Assembly: GCF_017876625.1 (NCBI RefSeq)
Contig: NZ_JAGIOH010000001.1
Coordinates: 1,860,001 to 1,924,000, forward strand
DNA length: 64,000 nt
DNA from: Streptomyces syringium
Lineage (GTDB): Bacteria; Actinomycetota; Actinomycetes; Streptomycetales; Streptomycetaceae
Direction of reading: 5' to 3'
The translations under genes and the position numbers were made by a program. Shown here in pieces: positions 42,802 to 51,046 of the stretch; within the stretch, counting starts at the first letter, position 1; the number at the start of each line of letters is the position of its first letter. The notes under the pieces were generated by a model, which saw only the letters and a program-made list of their open reading frames with translations, was not told the DNA's origin and made no database searches.

Positions 42802-43689
42802 ATGGCCACGGTCATCGACCGGTACCCCACCCGCGGCACCCACGAGGTGTCGGTCCCGCGCCTCGACCCGGTGGTGTGGTCCGCGCCCGGCACCCCCGGC
42901 CCGTTCGAGCCCGCCGAGCTGCGCGACTACGACCGCGACGGCTTCCTGACGGTGGACGGGCTCGTCGACCCGGACGAGGTGGCGGTCCTGCGCACCGAGC
43001 TCGACCGGCTGATCGCCGACCCGGCGGTACGGGCCGACGAGCGGGCCGTCGTCGAACCGAAGTCGCAGGAGATCCGGTCGGTCTTCGAGGTCCACCGGAT
43101 CAGTGAGGTCTTCGCGAATCTGGTGCGCGACCCCCGGGTGGTGGGCAGAGCCCGCCAGATCCTCGGCTCGGACGTCTACGTCCACCAGTCGCGGATCAAC
43201 GTCAAGCCCGGCTTCGGTGCCTCCGGTTTCTACTGGCACTCGGACTTCGAGACCTGGCACGCCGAGGACGGGCTGCCGGGCATGCGGACGGTGTCGGTGT
43301 CGATCGCGCTCACCGAGAACCACGACACCAACGGCGGGCTGATGATCATGCCCGGTTCGCACCGGACGTTCCTCGGCTGCGCGGGCGAGACGCCCGAGGA
43401 CAACTACAAGCGGTCGCTGCGGATGCAGGAGGCGGGCACGCCGTCCGACGAGGCCCTGACGGACCTCGCCGCGCAGCACGGCATCAAGCTGTTCACGGGC
43501 CCGGCCGGCACGGCGACGTGGTTCGACTGCAACTGCATGCACGGGTCCGGCGACAACATCACGCCCTTCCCGCGCAGCAACGTCTTCATCGTCTTCAACA
43601 GCGTGGAGAACGTGGCGGGCCCGCCCTTCGCGGCGCCGGCGCCCCGGCCCGCTTTCATCGGGGCGCGGGACTTCACGCCGGTGCGCTGA
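42802..43689 (+). CDS. ectD: Ectoine 5-hydroxylase EctD
   Basis: 295-residue Fe(II)/2-oxoglutarate dioxygenase. Iron ligands lie in FYWHSDFETWHAEDG (H-x-D) and the distal His in NCMHGSGDNITPFPRSNVFI. The PGFGASGFYWHSDFETWH stretch is the EctD signature. It converts ectoine to 5-hydroxyectoine, giving protection from heat and salt stress. ATG at 42802 with GGAGG about eight bases upstream. Last gene of ectABCD; a 21-bp terminator follows. Confidence 0.95.
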   Translation: MATVIDRYPTRGTHEVSVPRLDPVVWSAPGTPGPFEPAELRDYDRDGFLTVDGLVDPDEVAVLRTELDRLIADPAVRADERAVVEPKSQEIRSVFEVHRISEVFANLVRDPRVVGRARQILGSDVYVHQSRINVKPGFGASGFYWHSDFETWHAEDGLPGMRTVSVSIALTENHDTNGGLMIMPGSHRTFLGCAGETPEDNYKRSLRMQEAGTPSDEALTDLAAQHGIKLFTGPAGTATWFDCNCMHGSGDNITPFPRSNVFIVFNSVENVAGPPFAAPAPRPAFIGARDFTPVR

Positions 43690-43723
43690 GCGGACGTCAT
43701 CGGTACGGCCGGTATCGCCGGAC

Positions 43724-43770
43724 CGACGGGTACGGCCCGTGCGCGGTGGGCGCACGGGCCGTACCCGTCG
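43724..43770. terminator. Very strong bidirectional terminator after ectD
   Basis: Perfect 21-bp inverted arms at 43724-43744 and 43750-43770 around a 5-nt loop (GGTGG), between the convergent ectD and PLP-enzyme genes. The right arm ends just before the stop codon of the minus-strand gene. Confidence 0.85.
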
Positions 43771-43775
43771 CGCGC

Positions 43776-44825
43776 TCAGCGGCGGGCGAGCGCCTCCAGC
43801 AGCCGGTCGACGTCCGCGGAGGTGTTGTAGAGGTGGAACGCCGCGCGGAGGTTCCCGGCCCGGTCGCTGACCGGCATGCCCTCGTCGGTGAGCCGCTCGG
43901 CGGCGTGTCCGAGCCCGGGGACGGCGACGATCGCGGAGCCGTCGGCGGGCACGGCCCGGCGGCCGAGCGCGTCGAGCCCGGCGCGGAAGCGGTCGGCGAG
44001 GGCGCGGCTGTGTCCGTGGATCCGCTCGACGCCGAACTCCTCGATGAGCGCGAGGCTGTCACGGGCGGCGACATAGGAGAAGAGGCTGGGACTCTCGTCG
44101 AACCGCCGCGCGGACTCGGCCAGCCGCTCCACCGGCCCGTAACAGCTGTTCCAGGGCTCCTCCCCCGCGACCCACCCGGCGAAGACGGGCGTGAGCCCGC
44201 CGAGGTCCTCGGGCACGGCGAGGAAGGCGACGCCGCGCGGGCACAGCAGCCACTTGAAGCCGACCCCGACGGTGAAGTCGTGCGCGCCCGCGTCGTACGG
44301 CAGCCAGCCGAGTGCCTGGCTGACGTCGATCAGCGTACGGGCGCCGTGCGCCCGGGCGGCCGCGCCGATCCCGTCGAGGTCGGCGATCCGCCCGTCCGCC
44401 GACTGGACCGCGCTGACGGCGACGAGCGCCGTATCGGGCCGGACCTCCGTGGCGAGCTTCTCCAGCGGCGCGGTGCGCAGGTGAAGGTCGCGGCGGACGT
44501 GGAAGGGGTTGACGAGCGAAGCGAAGTCGCCTTCGGCGACGAGCACTTCGGCTCCGGCCGGCAGGGACTGGGCGATCAATCCGCAATAGACGGCGGCCGA
44601 CCCGCCGGCCGCGACCTGCCGGGCGGGCACCCCGACGAGCCGGGCGAAGGACCCCCGGGCGTCCTCCACCGCCGCGAACCCCTCCCCCACGACGGGCCGC
44701 CCGATGGCGGCGGCCTCGACGGCCGAGGTCATGGCGGTGACGGCGCGGGCGGGGACGAGACCGGTGGACGCGGTGTTGAGATAGGTCGTCTCGGGTGAGA
44801 AGTGGGCACGTGCCAAGCTCTCCAT
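43776..44825 (-). CDS. Aminotransferase class V-fold PLP enzyme
   Basis: 349 residues. N-terminal YLNTASTGLVPARAV, Asp of the cofactor site in LIDVSQALGWLPYD and the Schiff-base lysine in VGVGFKWLLCPRGVAFL match the isopenicillin-N-epimerase / cysteine-desulfurase-like class V group. Substrate unknown; no cysteine loop typical of SufS is seen near the end, so a desulfurase role is unlikely. Start uncertain: ATG at 44825 (used here) or GTG at 44885; neither has a clear ribosome site. Its stop abuts the strong terminator of ectD. Confidence 0.8.
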   Translation of the reverse strand: MESLARAHFSPETTYLNTASTGLVPARAVTAMTSAVEAAAIGRPVVGEGFAAVEDARGSFARLVGVPARQVAAGGSAAVYCGLIAQSLPAGAEVLVAEGDFASLVNPFHVRRDLHLRTAPLEKLATEVRPDTALVAVSAVQSADGRIADLDGIGAAARAHGARTLIDVSQALGWLPYDAGAHDFTVGVGFKWLLCPRGVAFLAVPEDLGGLTPVFAGWVAGEEPWNSCYGPVERLAESARRFDESPSLFSYVAARDSLALIEEFGVERIHGHSRALADRFRAGLDALGRRAVPADGSAIVAVPGLGHAAERLTDEGMPVSDRAGNLRAAFHLYNTSADVDRLLEALARR

Positions 44826-44995
44826 CCACCCACTATGCGGGGTGCCGTTCTGCCCGTCCATGGGCAGTACGCGGGGTTTGGCCACCGGTGCCCTCGCCGG
44901 GAACGGGGGCAGTGCCCCTGGCCGGGGTACTTGTGCGGTTCGCGGGGGATCACCATCTGTCTGTCCACGACAGGCGACGGCAGGTGGAAACAGTC

Positions 44996-45535
44996 ATGAC
45001 CTCAGCAGCACCACAGAACCCCACGCCGGGCGGCGGCTCGCCCCAGCCAGATCACACGGCGAGGAGCGCCGTCACGGACTGGATGTCCAGAGCGGCCCGC
45101 TCTCCGTCGGCCGCCCTGGCCACCTGGCGTCTGGGTGAACTGGTGCCTCTGCACACGGGCCGCGTATGGGACCTCGTCGAGGTGGACTTCGAGCTGGCCC
45201 GCAGCGCCATGAGGGAACTGGCGGAGTTCTCCATGCATGTCGGGCCTCATCTCGTCAGTGGAATGGAGCGGGCCACGTGGATCCTGCTCCCCATCGGCAC
45301 CGCGTACCGGCTGGCCGGCGTCAAGGGGGTCTTGGTGCACGCCGCCGGATGGCCGCTCCTCGCCCCGCCTCCAGGCCGATACGTGGGTGACCGGACATGG
45401 GTCCTGCCTGGCAGCGACGGCGACGAGAGAGGTGGGGAGCCATGGAAACGCCTCACCGACGCCGACCCGCTACGCGAAGCGGTGCACCACGTGCACGGGC
45501 GGCTCCGGCGAGCAGGGGCGACACGGCGCTGGTGA
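44996..45535 (+). CDS. Uncharacterised Streptomyces protein, primase/polymerase-N-like
   Basis: 179 residues, soluble. The pattern of WMSRAARSPSAALATWRLGE, then GRVWDLVEVDFELARSAMRE and a final DRTWVLPG ... TDADPLREAVHHVH recalls a group of small Streptomyces proteins distantly similar to the N-terminal domain of bifunctional primase/polymerases, without its catalytic acids. Function unknown. ATG at 44996 has AGGTGG upstream. It leads a same-strand run with HAD, HTH and methyltransferase genes. Confidence 0.55.
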   Translation: MTSAAPQNPTPGGGSPQPDHTARSAVTDWMSRAARSPSAALATWRLGELVPLHTGRVWDLVEVDFELARSAMRELAEFSMHVGPHLVSGMERATWILLPIGTAYRLAGVKGVLVHAAGWPLLAPPPGRYVGDRTWVLPGSDGDERGGEPWKRLTDADPLREAVHHVHGRLRRAGATRRW

Positions 45536-45619
45536 CCGGTGTACGACCATTCCCCGGCGGACCGTCGGCCGGGCGCGACCGCCTGTCCGCCATACGGGGG
45601 AGTCCGTAGGCTCATCCGC

Positions 45620-46258
45620 ATGATCGAGGCAGTGGCATTCGACGTCGGTGAAACCCTCATCAAGGATGATCGTGGCTGGAATTCCTGGGCCGACTGGCTC
45701 GGTGTCCCACGCCATACGCTCTCCGCACTGGTCGGGGCCGTCGTCGCCCAGGGACGCGACAACGCCGACGCGATCCGCCTCGCTCGCCCCGGCATCAGCA
45801 TCGACGCCGAGCACCGGGCCCGCGAAGCGGCGGGCCACGGTGAACGGCTCGACGACAGTGACCTCTATCCCGATGTGAGGCCCGCCCTCTCGGCCCTCCG
45901 GGAGGCGGGCCTGCGTGTCGTCGTCGCCGGAAACCAGAGCGTACGCGCCGGTGAACTGCTGCGTTCCCTCGGTCTACCGGCCGACGTGATTGCCACCTCT
46001 GCGGAGTGGGGCGTGGCGAAGCCCGATCCGGAATTCTTCGCCCGCGTCATCACCCTCACGAACACCGCGCCCGAGCGGACTCTGTATGTCGGCGACCATC
46101 CCCAGAACGACATCGCACCCGCCTCTTCCGCCGGACTTCGCACCGCGCACCTGCGGCGCGGCCCGTACGGACATTTCTGGGCCGATGGCCCCGAAGCCGC
46201 CGCCGCGGACTGGCGTATCGATTCCTTGGCCGAACTGCCCGCTCTTCTGACACCGTAG
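45620..46258 (+). CDS. HAD family hydrolase
   Basis: 212 residues. HAD motif I is AFDVGETL (second Asp replaced by Glu: DxGxT with a Val, so phosphatase chemistry needs checking), motif II region VVVAGNQS, Lys in WGVAKPDPEFF and motif IV VGDHPQNDI. Probably a small-molecule phosphatase. ATG at 45620 lies seven bases after TAGGCT (45607-45612), with no ribosome site, so a leaderless start is likely. Next to an XRE regulator. Confidence 0.8.
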   Translation: MIEAVAFDVGETLIKDDRGWNSWADWLGVPRHTLSALVGAVVAQGRDNADAIRLARPGISIDAEHRAREAAGHGERLDDSDLYPDVRPALSALREAGLRVVVAGNQSVRAGELLRSLGLPADVIATSAEWGVAKPDPEFFARVITLTNTAPERTLYVGDHPQNDIAPASSAGLRTAHLRRGPYGHFWADGPEAAAADWRIDSLAELPALLTP

Positions 46259-46311
46259 GACCCGGCGACGGCAGGGCGGGGCGGCCGCTCGAATCCCCGA
46301 ACGGAGCCCGT

Positions 46312-47514
46312 ATGACCACAGCTTCGCACCGAGGGGTGGGCCGGCGTATCGCCTACTACCGGCGCGTCGCCCACCTCACCCAACGGCAGCTCGCCGACGC
46401 GGCCCTCCTCGCACTCGGTACTGTCCGCAAGCTGGAGCGCGACGAACGCGGTGCGAGCGACAGCGTCCTCGAAGCCCTCGCCGACGCCCTCGGAATCGAC
46501 CCCGCCAAGCTTCTGCCGCCCGGTGAGCACTCGAACGATCGTGTGCACCGGGCCATGCCCCGGCTGTCGGCCGTCATCGCCACTTATGACATGCCCGACG
46601 ACGGCCCCGTGCGTCCCCTGAGCGAACTGCGGGCCGCCGTCGACGAAGCGATGGACTGGCGGCTCCGTGCCCAGTACGTGCGGATCGCCCGACAGATCCC
46701 GTGCCTGCTCGCCGAGCTCTCCCGCGCGCTGCTGACCGAGTCGGGCAGCGGGCGGCGGGAAGCCGCGGGTCTGCTCGTCGGCGCCTATCGCACCGCCGAC
46801 GCGGTCGCCTACAAATACGGTGCCCGTGACCTGTCCGCCCGGCTGATCGACCTGATGCGCTGGGCGGCACAGCAGGCCGAAGACTCCCTTCTGGAGGCCA
46901 CCGTGGCGTACGTGCGTACCGAGACGTACTTTGCGGCCCGGGCCCACACCCAGGGCCTCCGTGCGCTGGAGACCGCCATCGACGCGTCCCCCGCCCCGAG
47001 CAATGCCGAGTCCATCGCCGCCCGGGGCGCGCTGCACATGCGGGCTGCGGTCATCGCGGGCCGGACCGGGAACGTGAGCGCGGCCGAAGACCACCTCACC
47101 ACGGCCCGCGCCCTCGGCGACCGGGTTCCGGAAGCCGTCTACCAGGGAACCGCGTTCGGCCCCACGTCCGTACGCGTTCACGAGGTGAGCGTGGCCGTCG
47201 GTCTCGGGAACGACCACGCACGCCGAGCCCTCGACGTGGCCCGCGAGTGGGCGCCTCCGAGTAACCTGCCCGAGGAGCGCCGCTCGGGGTTCTACATCGA
47301 GCTGGCGCGGGCCCAGCTGTGGGCCGGACGCCCCGATGATGCCTTCGCATCTCTCAAAACCGCTCGCCGGATCGCGCCCCAGCACACCCGGGAGCACGCA
47401 TGGGTGCGTGAAGACGCGGCCACGCTGCGCCGGTTGAAGCGCGGCGACGCCGAATCGCTCACCCGATTCGCCGAATGGTGTCAAGCCGGACCATGCGCGC
47501 ACCGTTCCGGTTAG
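46312..47514 (+). CDS. XRE-type helix-turn-helix regulator with TPR-like C-terminus
   Basis: 400 residues. N-terminal HTH: GRRIAYYRRVAHLTQRQLADAALLALGTVRKLE. The remainder is helical (about residues 100-390), with repeats of the type found in Streptomyces XRE/TPR regulators that sense peptides or metabolites. ATG at 46312 has GGAG about seven bases upstream. It starts 53 bp after the HAD gene; its TAG contributes to the -10 box TAGCGT of the downstream methyltransferase. Confidence 0.8.
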   Translation: MTTASHRGVGRRIAYYRRVAHLTQRQLADAALLALGTVRKLERDERGASDSVLEALADALGIDPAKLLPPGEHSNDRVHRAMPRLSAVIATYDMPDDGPVRPLSELRAAVDEAMDWRLRAQYVRIARQIPCLLAELSRALLTESGSGRREAAGLLVGAYRTADAVAYKYGARDLSARLIDLMRWAAQQAEDSLLEATVAYVRTETYFAARAHTQGLRALETAIDASPAPSNAESIAARGALHMRAAVIAGRTGNVSAAEDHLTTARALGDRVPEAVYQGTAFGPTSVRVHEVSVAVGLGNDHARRALDVAREWAPPSNLPEERRSGFYIELARAQLWAGRPDDAFASLKTARRIAPQHTREHAWVREDAATLRRLKRGDAESLTRFAEWCQAGPCAHRSG

Positions 47515-47523
47515 CGTGCGGGT

Positions 47524-48177
47524 ATGACGCTCTCCCATGATTCAGGCGAGTACTGGGAAACCACCGGGGCCGCGCGCACCTTTACCCACCCGCTCGACCC
47601 GGAGCTGCTCTCCCGGTATTTCTCCGCCGACGACCGCATCCTGGACTACGGCTGTGGCTACGGGCGGCTGTTGGCGCAGCTGGCCGAGCGGGGGTATCGC
47701 GATGTGCGGGGTGCGGAGCCCTCGGCGGCGCTGGTCGACCGGGGGCGCAAGGAGCATCCGGAGCTGCGCATCACGCACTTCGAGGAGCCGCCGCTGCCGT
47801 TCGCGGACGGGGCGTTCGACGCGGCGCTGCTGTTCGCCGTGCTGACGTCCATCCCCGACGCGGAGGACCGGGAGCGGGCCGTCGCGGAGGTCGGGCGGCT
47901 CGTGCGCCCCGGCGGGGTGCTGTACATCAGCGACGTGCCGCTCCAGACCGACGAGCGCAGCGTGGGCCGGTACCGCGCGCAGGAACGGGAGACCGGGGCG
48001 TACGGCATCTTCCGGATCGACGACGGCGGGGTGTTCGTGCACCAGTCGCCGGAGAGCTTCCACGCGCTGCTCGGCCGGCACGGCTTCACCGTCGAGACCG
48101 AGGAGCGGCGCCGGACGCCGACCCTGGACGGCCACACGGACCTGAGCCTGCAGCTGATCGCCCGCCGTACGCCCTAG
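47524..48177 (+). CDS. Class I SAM-dependent methyltransferase
   Basis: 217 residues. SAM-binding motif ILDYGCGYGRLLAQLAERGY, then the acidic ALLFAVLTSIPDAEDR and the GGVLYISDVPLQTD strand region. Substrate unknown. ATG at 47524 lies six bases after TAGCGT (47512-47517), which overlaps the stop codon of the HTH gene, so a leaderless transcript may start inside that gene's end. Confidence 0.85.
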   Translation: MTLSHDSGEYWETTGAARTFTHPLDPELLSRYFSADDRILDYGCGYGRLLAQLAERGYRDVRGAEPSAALVDRGRKEHPELRITHFEEPPLPFADGAFDAALLFAVLTSIPDAEDRERAVAEVGRLVRPGGVLYISDVPLQTDERSVGRYRAQERETGAYGIFRIDDGGVFVHQSPESFHALLGRHGFTVETEERRRTPTLDGHTDLSLQLIARRTP

Positions 48178-48206
48178 ACGCGGGCGGCGCGTCCTACGAT
48201 CGGCGC

Positions 48207-48536
48207 ATGGCCAAACGCGCTCACTCGCTGTCCCTGTGGTCCCAGGACTCCGTGCTGTCGATCGGCTCGCGGGGCTCGGTGCTCTCCATCGGCTCGGTCG
48301 GGTCCGTCCTGTCCGTCGGCTCGGTCGGCAGCGCCCTGTCGTTCGGCTCGATCGGCTCCGCCCTTTCGGTGATCTCGGTCGGATCCTGGCTGAGCACCGG
48401 CTCGTTGCTGTCCGCGCAGTCGCGGTGGTCGGTGCTGTCCGCGCGGTCCCACGGGGGATTCCTGGCTGCCGGGGTGGTGACGACCGTCGCCTGTGCGGCC
48501 CTGGCGCACAGGGCGGGCAGGGGTGCGAAGGACTGA
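48207..48536 (+). CDS. Serine-periodic nonapeptide repeat protein with C-terminal helix
   Basis: 109 residues. After a short basic start, residues 15-66 are nearly perfect repeats of S-(V/A)-L-S-x-G-S-x-G: SVLSIGSRG, SVLSIGSVG, SVLSVGSVG, SALSFGSIG, SALSVISVG, and so on, so Ser recurs every third residue. The regularity suggests a beta-solenoid or stacked repeat. A hydrophobic helix (FLAAGVVTTVACAALAH) and a basic end follow, perhaps a membrane anchor. ATG at 48207 is six bases after TACGAT (48195-48200), a leaderless-type start. Function unknown. Confidence 0.75.
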   Translation: MAKRAHSLSLWSQDSVLSIGSRGSVLSIGSVGSVLSVGSVGSALSFGSIGSALSVISVGSWLSTGSLLSAQSRWSVLSARSHGGFLAAGVVTTVACAALAHRAGRGAKD

Positions 48537-48626
48537 TGCGCCGCCCCTGAGGAGGAGCCGGCGCTCCGACTCGCGTAGGGCGCGGGGAGAGACGGCCGGG
48601 GCGTGAGCAGGAGAAGGCTCTCCGTC

Positions 48627-48648
48627 TTCCGGCCGAGAACGGCCGGAA
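48627..48648. terminator. Hairpin downstream of the repeat protein gene
   Basis: Perfect 8-bp arms TTCCGGCC / GGCCGGAA around GAGAAC, about 90 bp after the stop codon. Confidence 0.55.
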
Positions 48649-48958
48649 CAGTCTGCCGATCAGGCCGACGTGCGAAGGCGCGCGCCGCGGAATTCTGGTC
48701 GTATGTCCCACTCGGCAGAGCACACGGTACGACCGGTACGGAACCACGACCTGAGGCGCGGCGGACGCCGTGACGACCACGCCACCCGCCGCTCCTGAAC
48801 CCGGCGCGGACGAGAGCCGTTTCCGCCAAATGGCGGAGGCGGATCGTCATGCCGGGCGAGGCGGCAGGTGGCCGTGCCGCACCATCCTTGACCCCATGAG
48901 CCACGCGATGGGCCCCTGGACACCGGCGGCGGGCGGCATCCCGTCGGCACCCGTCACC
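48649..48958. other. Intergenic region before the two-component system
   Basis: About 310 bp after the hairpin. The region is GC-rich with an open but non-convincing frame running into the leader ORF at 48971. I see no gene; a -10 box (TACCCT, 48959-48964) closes the region. Confidence 0.4.
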
Positions 48959-48970
48959 TACCCTGTACGG

Positions 48971-49018
48971 ATGATCATCGGACTGCCGGCGCTCGCCGCC
49001 GACGGCCGTGCCGCATGA
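48971..49018 (+). CDS. 15-codon leaderless ORF overlapping the histidine kinase start
   Basis: ATG at 48971 lies six bases after TACCCT (48959-48964), the spacing of a leaderless mRNA. It encodes MIIGLPALAADGRAA and its TGA overlaps the kinase ATG (ATGA at 49015). The kinase start has no ribosome site, so reinitiation from this short ORF could be how the kinase is translated (inference). Confidence 0.4.
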   Translation: MIIGLPALAADGRAA

Positions 49019-50289
49019 CGGCCGCCCTCCGGCGCCTCGCGGGCGCGACACTGGGCCGCCGCGCCTGGCTGCGCTGGGTGCATCTGCTCCTCGGCGGCGC
49101 GCTGTTGATGCCGTACTTCCTGCTGGCCAACGTGGTGCTGTCGGTGCTCTACTCCGGCAACGACACCTTCCTGCTGGTCGACGCCTCCTGGCAGTTCATC
49201 ACCCTGGCGGTGGCCCTCGTGCCGGCCGCCGTGACCGCCCTGTTCCCGCTCGTGCGGCCGCTGGAGTCCGCCGCCGCGCGGGCGCTGTGCGCCACACGGG
49301 GCGCCGAACTGGCCACGCGTCCCAGCGATTCATGGGCCGCGCGCGGGCGGACGGCCGGGTGGTACACCCTGCACCTGGCGGCCGGCGGCGTCGTCAGCGG
49401 CATGTCGCTGTCCGCGCCCCCCGCGGCCCTGGTGCTGATCGCGCTGCCCCTGTGGGGGTCCTCTCCCCGCGTCGAGCAGATGGTCTGGACCCAGTACTTC
49501 GACGGCGCCGGGCTGCTGCTGGCCCCGCTGGCCGGCTTCGCGCTGCTCGCGCTCGTCATCGGCACGTCCTGGGCGGCGGGGGCGCTGCTGGCCCGCTGGG
49601 CGCCGGTGCTGCTCGGGCCGACGGCGGCGGACCGGCTCGCCGCCGCCGAGCGGCACGCCCTGCGGCTGGCCGAACGCAACCGGCTGGCGCGCGAGCTGCA
49701 CGACTCGGTCGGGCACGCCCTGAGCGCGGTGACGCTGCAGGCGAGCGCCGCGCGCCGGGTCCTCGACGCCGACCCGGAGTTCGCCCGGCAGGCGCTGGCC
49801 GCGATCGAGGAGACCACGCGCGCGGCCGTCGGCGAACTCGACACCGTGCTCGGGCTGCTGCGCGAGGACGGACCCGCCTCCGCGGCGCCCGCGCCGACCC
49901 TCGCCGATCTCGACGCCCTGCTGGCCCGTACCCGCGCGGCGGGCTGCGAGGTCACCCTCACCGCGTCCACCGCGCTGGAGAAGGTGCCACCGGTCGTCTC
50001 CCGCGAGGCGTACCGCATCGTGCAGGAAGGGCTGGGCAACGCCCTGCGCCACGCGGGGCAGGTCCCCGTGCGGCTGCGGATCGCCGTACACGACGACGAC
50101 CTGGAGGTCGCCTTGGAGAACCCCGTGTCCCCGGAGTCCGGCAGCACCCGGGGCCGCCCCGGCGGCGGCCGCGGACTGACCGGCATAGCCGAGCGCGCCC
50201 GGCTGCTGCGCGGCGCCAGCACCTCGGGCGCGGCCGACGGCACCTGGCGGCTGGCCGTGCGGCTGCCGCTGGGAGGTGGCGTCCGATGA
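49015..50289 (+). CDS. Two-component sensor histidine kinase (NarL-partner type)
   Basis: 424 residues. The N-terminal half has about four transmembrane helices without a large extracytoplasmic domain. The HisKA_3 dimerisation helix carries the phospho-acceptor His229 (RELHDSVGHALSAV), and the HATPase part has REAYRIVQEGLGNALRHAG and GRGLTGIAERARLL. It phosphorylates the adjacent LuxR-type regulator. No ribosome site precedes the ATG; translation may be coupled to the leader ORF. Overlaps the regulator gene by 4 nt. Confidence 0.9.
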   Translation: MTAALRRLAGATLGRRAWLRWVHLLLGGALLMPYFLLANVVLSVLYSGNDTFLLVDASWQFITLAVALVPAAVTALFPLVRPLESAAARALCATRGAELATRPSDSWAARGRTAGWYTLHLAAGGVVSGMSLSAPPAALVLIALPLWGSSPRVEQMVWTQYFDGAGLLLAPLAGFALLALVIGTSWAAGALLARWAPVLLGPTAADRLAAAERHALRLAERNRLARELHDSVGHALSAVTLQASAARRVLDADPEFARQALAAIEETTRAAVGELDTVLGLLREDGPASAAPAPTLADLDALLARTRAAGCEVTLTASTALEKVPPVVSREAYRIVQEGLGNALRHAGQVPVRLRIAVHDDDLEVALENPVSPESGSTRGRPGGGRGLTGIAERARLLRGASTSGAADGTWRLAVRLPLGGGVR

Positions 50290-50960
50290 GCACCCCCGCC
50301 CGCCCGCTGCGCGTCGTCATCGCCGACGACGAACGGATGGTGCGTACCGCCCTGCGCGCGATCCTGGGCGCCGAGCCGGACCTGGAGGTCGTCGGCGAGG
50401 CCGAGACCGGCGCGGAGGCGGTGTCGGTCATCCGGGAACTGCGCCCCGACGTCGTGCTGATGGACGTCCGGATGCCGCAGATCGACGGCATCCGCGCCAC
50501 CGAGCAGGTGCTGGCCACGATGGCCGAGCCGCCGCGCGTCATCGTCGTCACCACCTTCGAGAACGACAGCTACGTCTACGACGCGCTGCGCGCGGGAGCC
50601 AGCGGTTTCCTCCTCAAGCGCTCGGACGCGGACGAGCTCGTCTCGGCCGTCCGGCTGGTGGCCCGCAGCGACTCGCTGCTCTTCCCCGCCGCCGTGCGCG
50701 CCCTGGCCGCCGAGTACGCTGGGGCCAGGACCGCACGGGACGCGGCCGCGGCGCTCCGCGCGCGGCTGTCGGAGCGCGAGGCAGAGGTGCTGCGCCTGAT
50801 GACGACGGGCCTGTCGAACGCGGAGATCGCCGACCGGCTCGCGGTGGGACCGGCGACCGTGAAGACGCATGTCGCGGGGGTCCTCGCCAAACTGGGCGTA
50901 CGCGACCGCACACAGGCGGTCATCGCCGCCTACGAGTGCGGCTTCGTCACCCCCCGCTGA
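50286..50960 (+). CDS. LuxR/NarL-type response regulator
   Basis: 224 residues. Receiver domain with acidic pair Asp14-Asp15, phospho-acceptor Asp60 (VVLMDVRMP) and Lys in GFLLKRSD. The C-terminal HTH is LSEREAEVLRLMTTGLSNAE, then IADRLAVGPATVKTHVAGVLAKLG. ATG at 50286 overlaps the kinase TGA (ATGA). Target genes unknown. A GGACGGCCGTCC palindrome follows its stop. Confidence 0.92.
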   Translation: MSTPARPLRVVIADDERMVRTALRAILGAEPDLEVVGEAETGAEAVSVIRELRPDVVLMDVRMPQIDGIRATEQVLATMAEPPRVIVVTTFENDSYVYDALRAGASGFLLKRSDADELVSAVRLVARSDSLLFPAAVRALAAEYAGARTARDAAAALRARLSEREAEVLRLMTTGLSNAEIADRLAVGPATVKTHVAGVLAKLGVRDRTQAVIAAYECGFVTPR

Positions 50961-51046
50961 GGGCGGACGGCCGTCCGGCCGGGCTCCGCGGACGGGCGCT
51001 CGACGGGTAATGGAACCGCAAAGCCCGGTCACTCGTTACCCGGGAC

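Noticed and set aside
49149..51032. Long minus-strand frame opposite the two-component genes
   Set aside because: Shadow of a kinase and regulator with clear motifs; the translation is compositionally biased.
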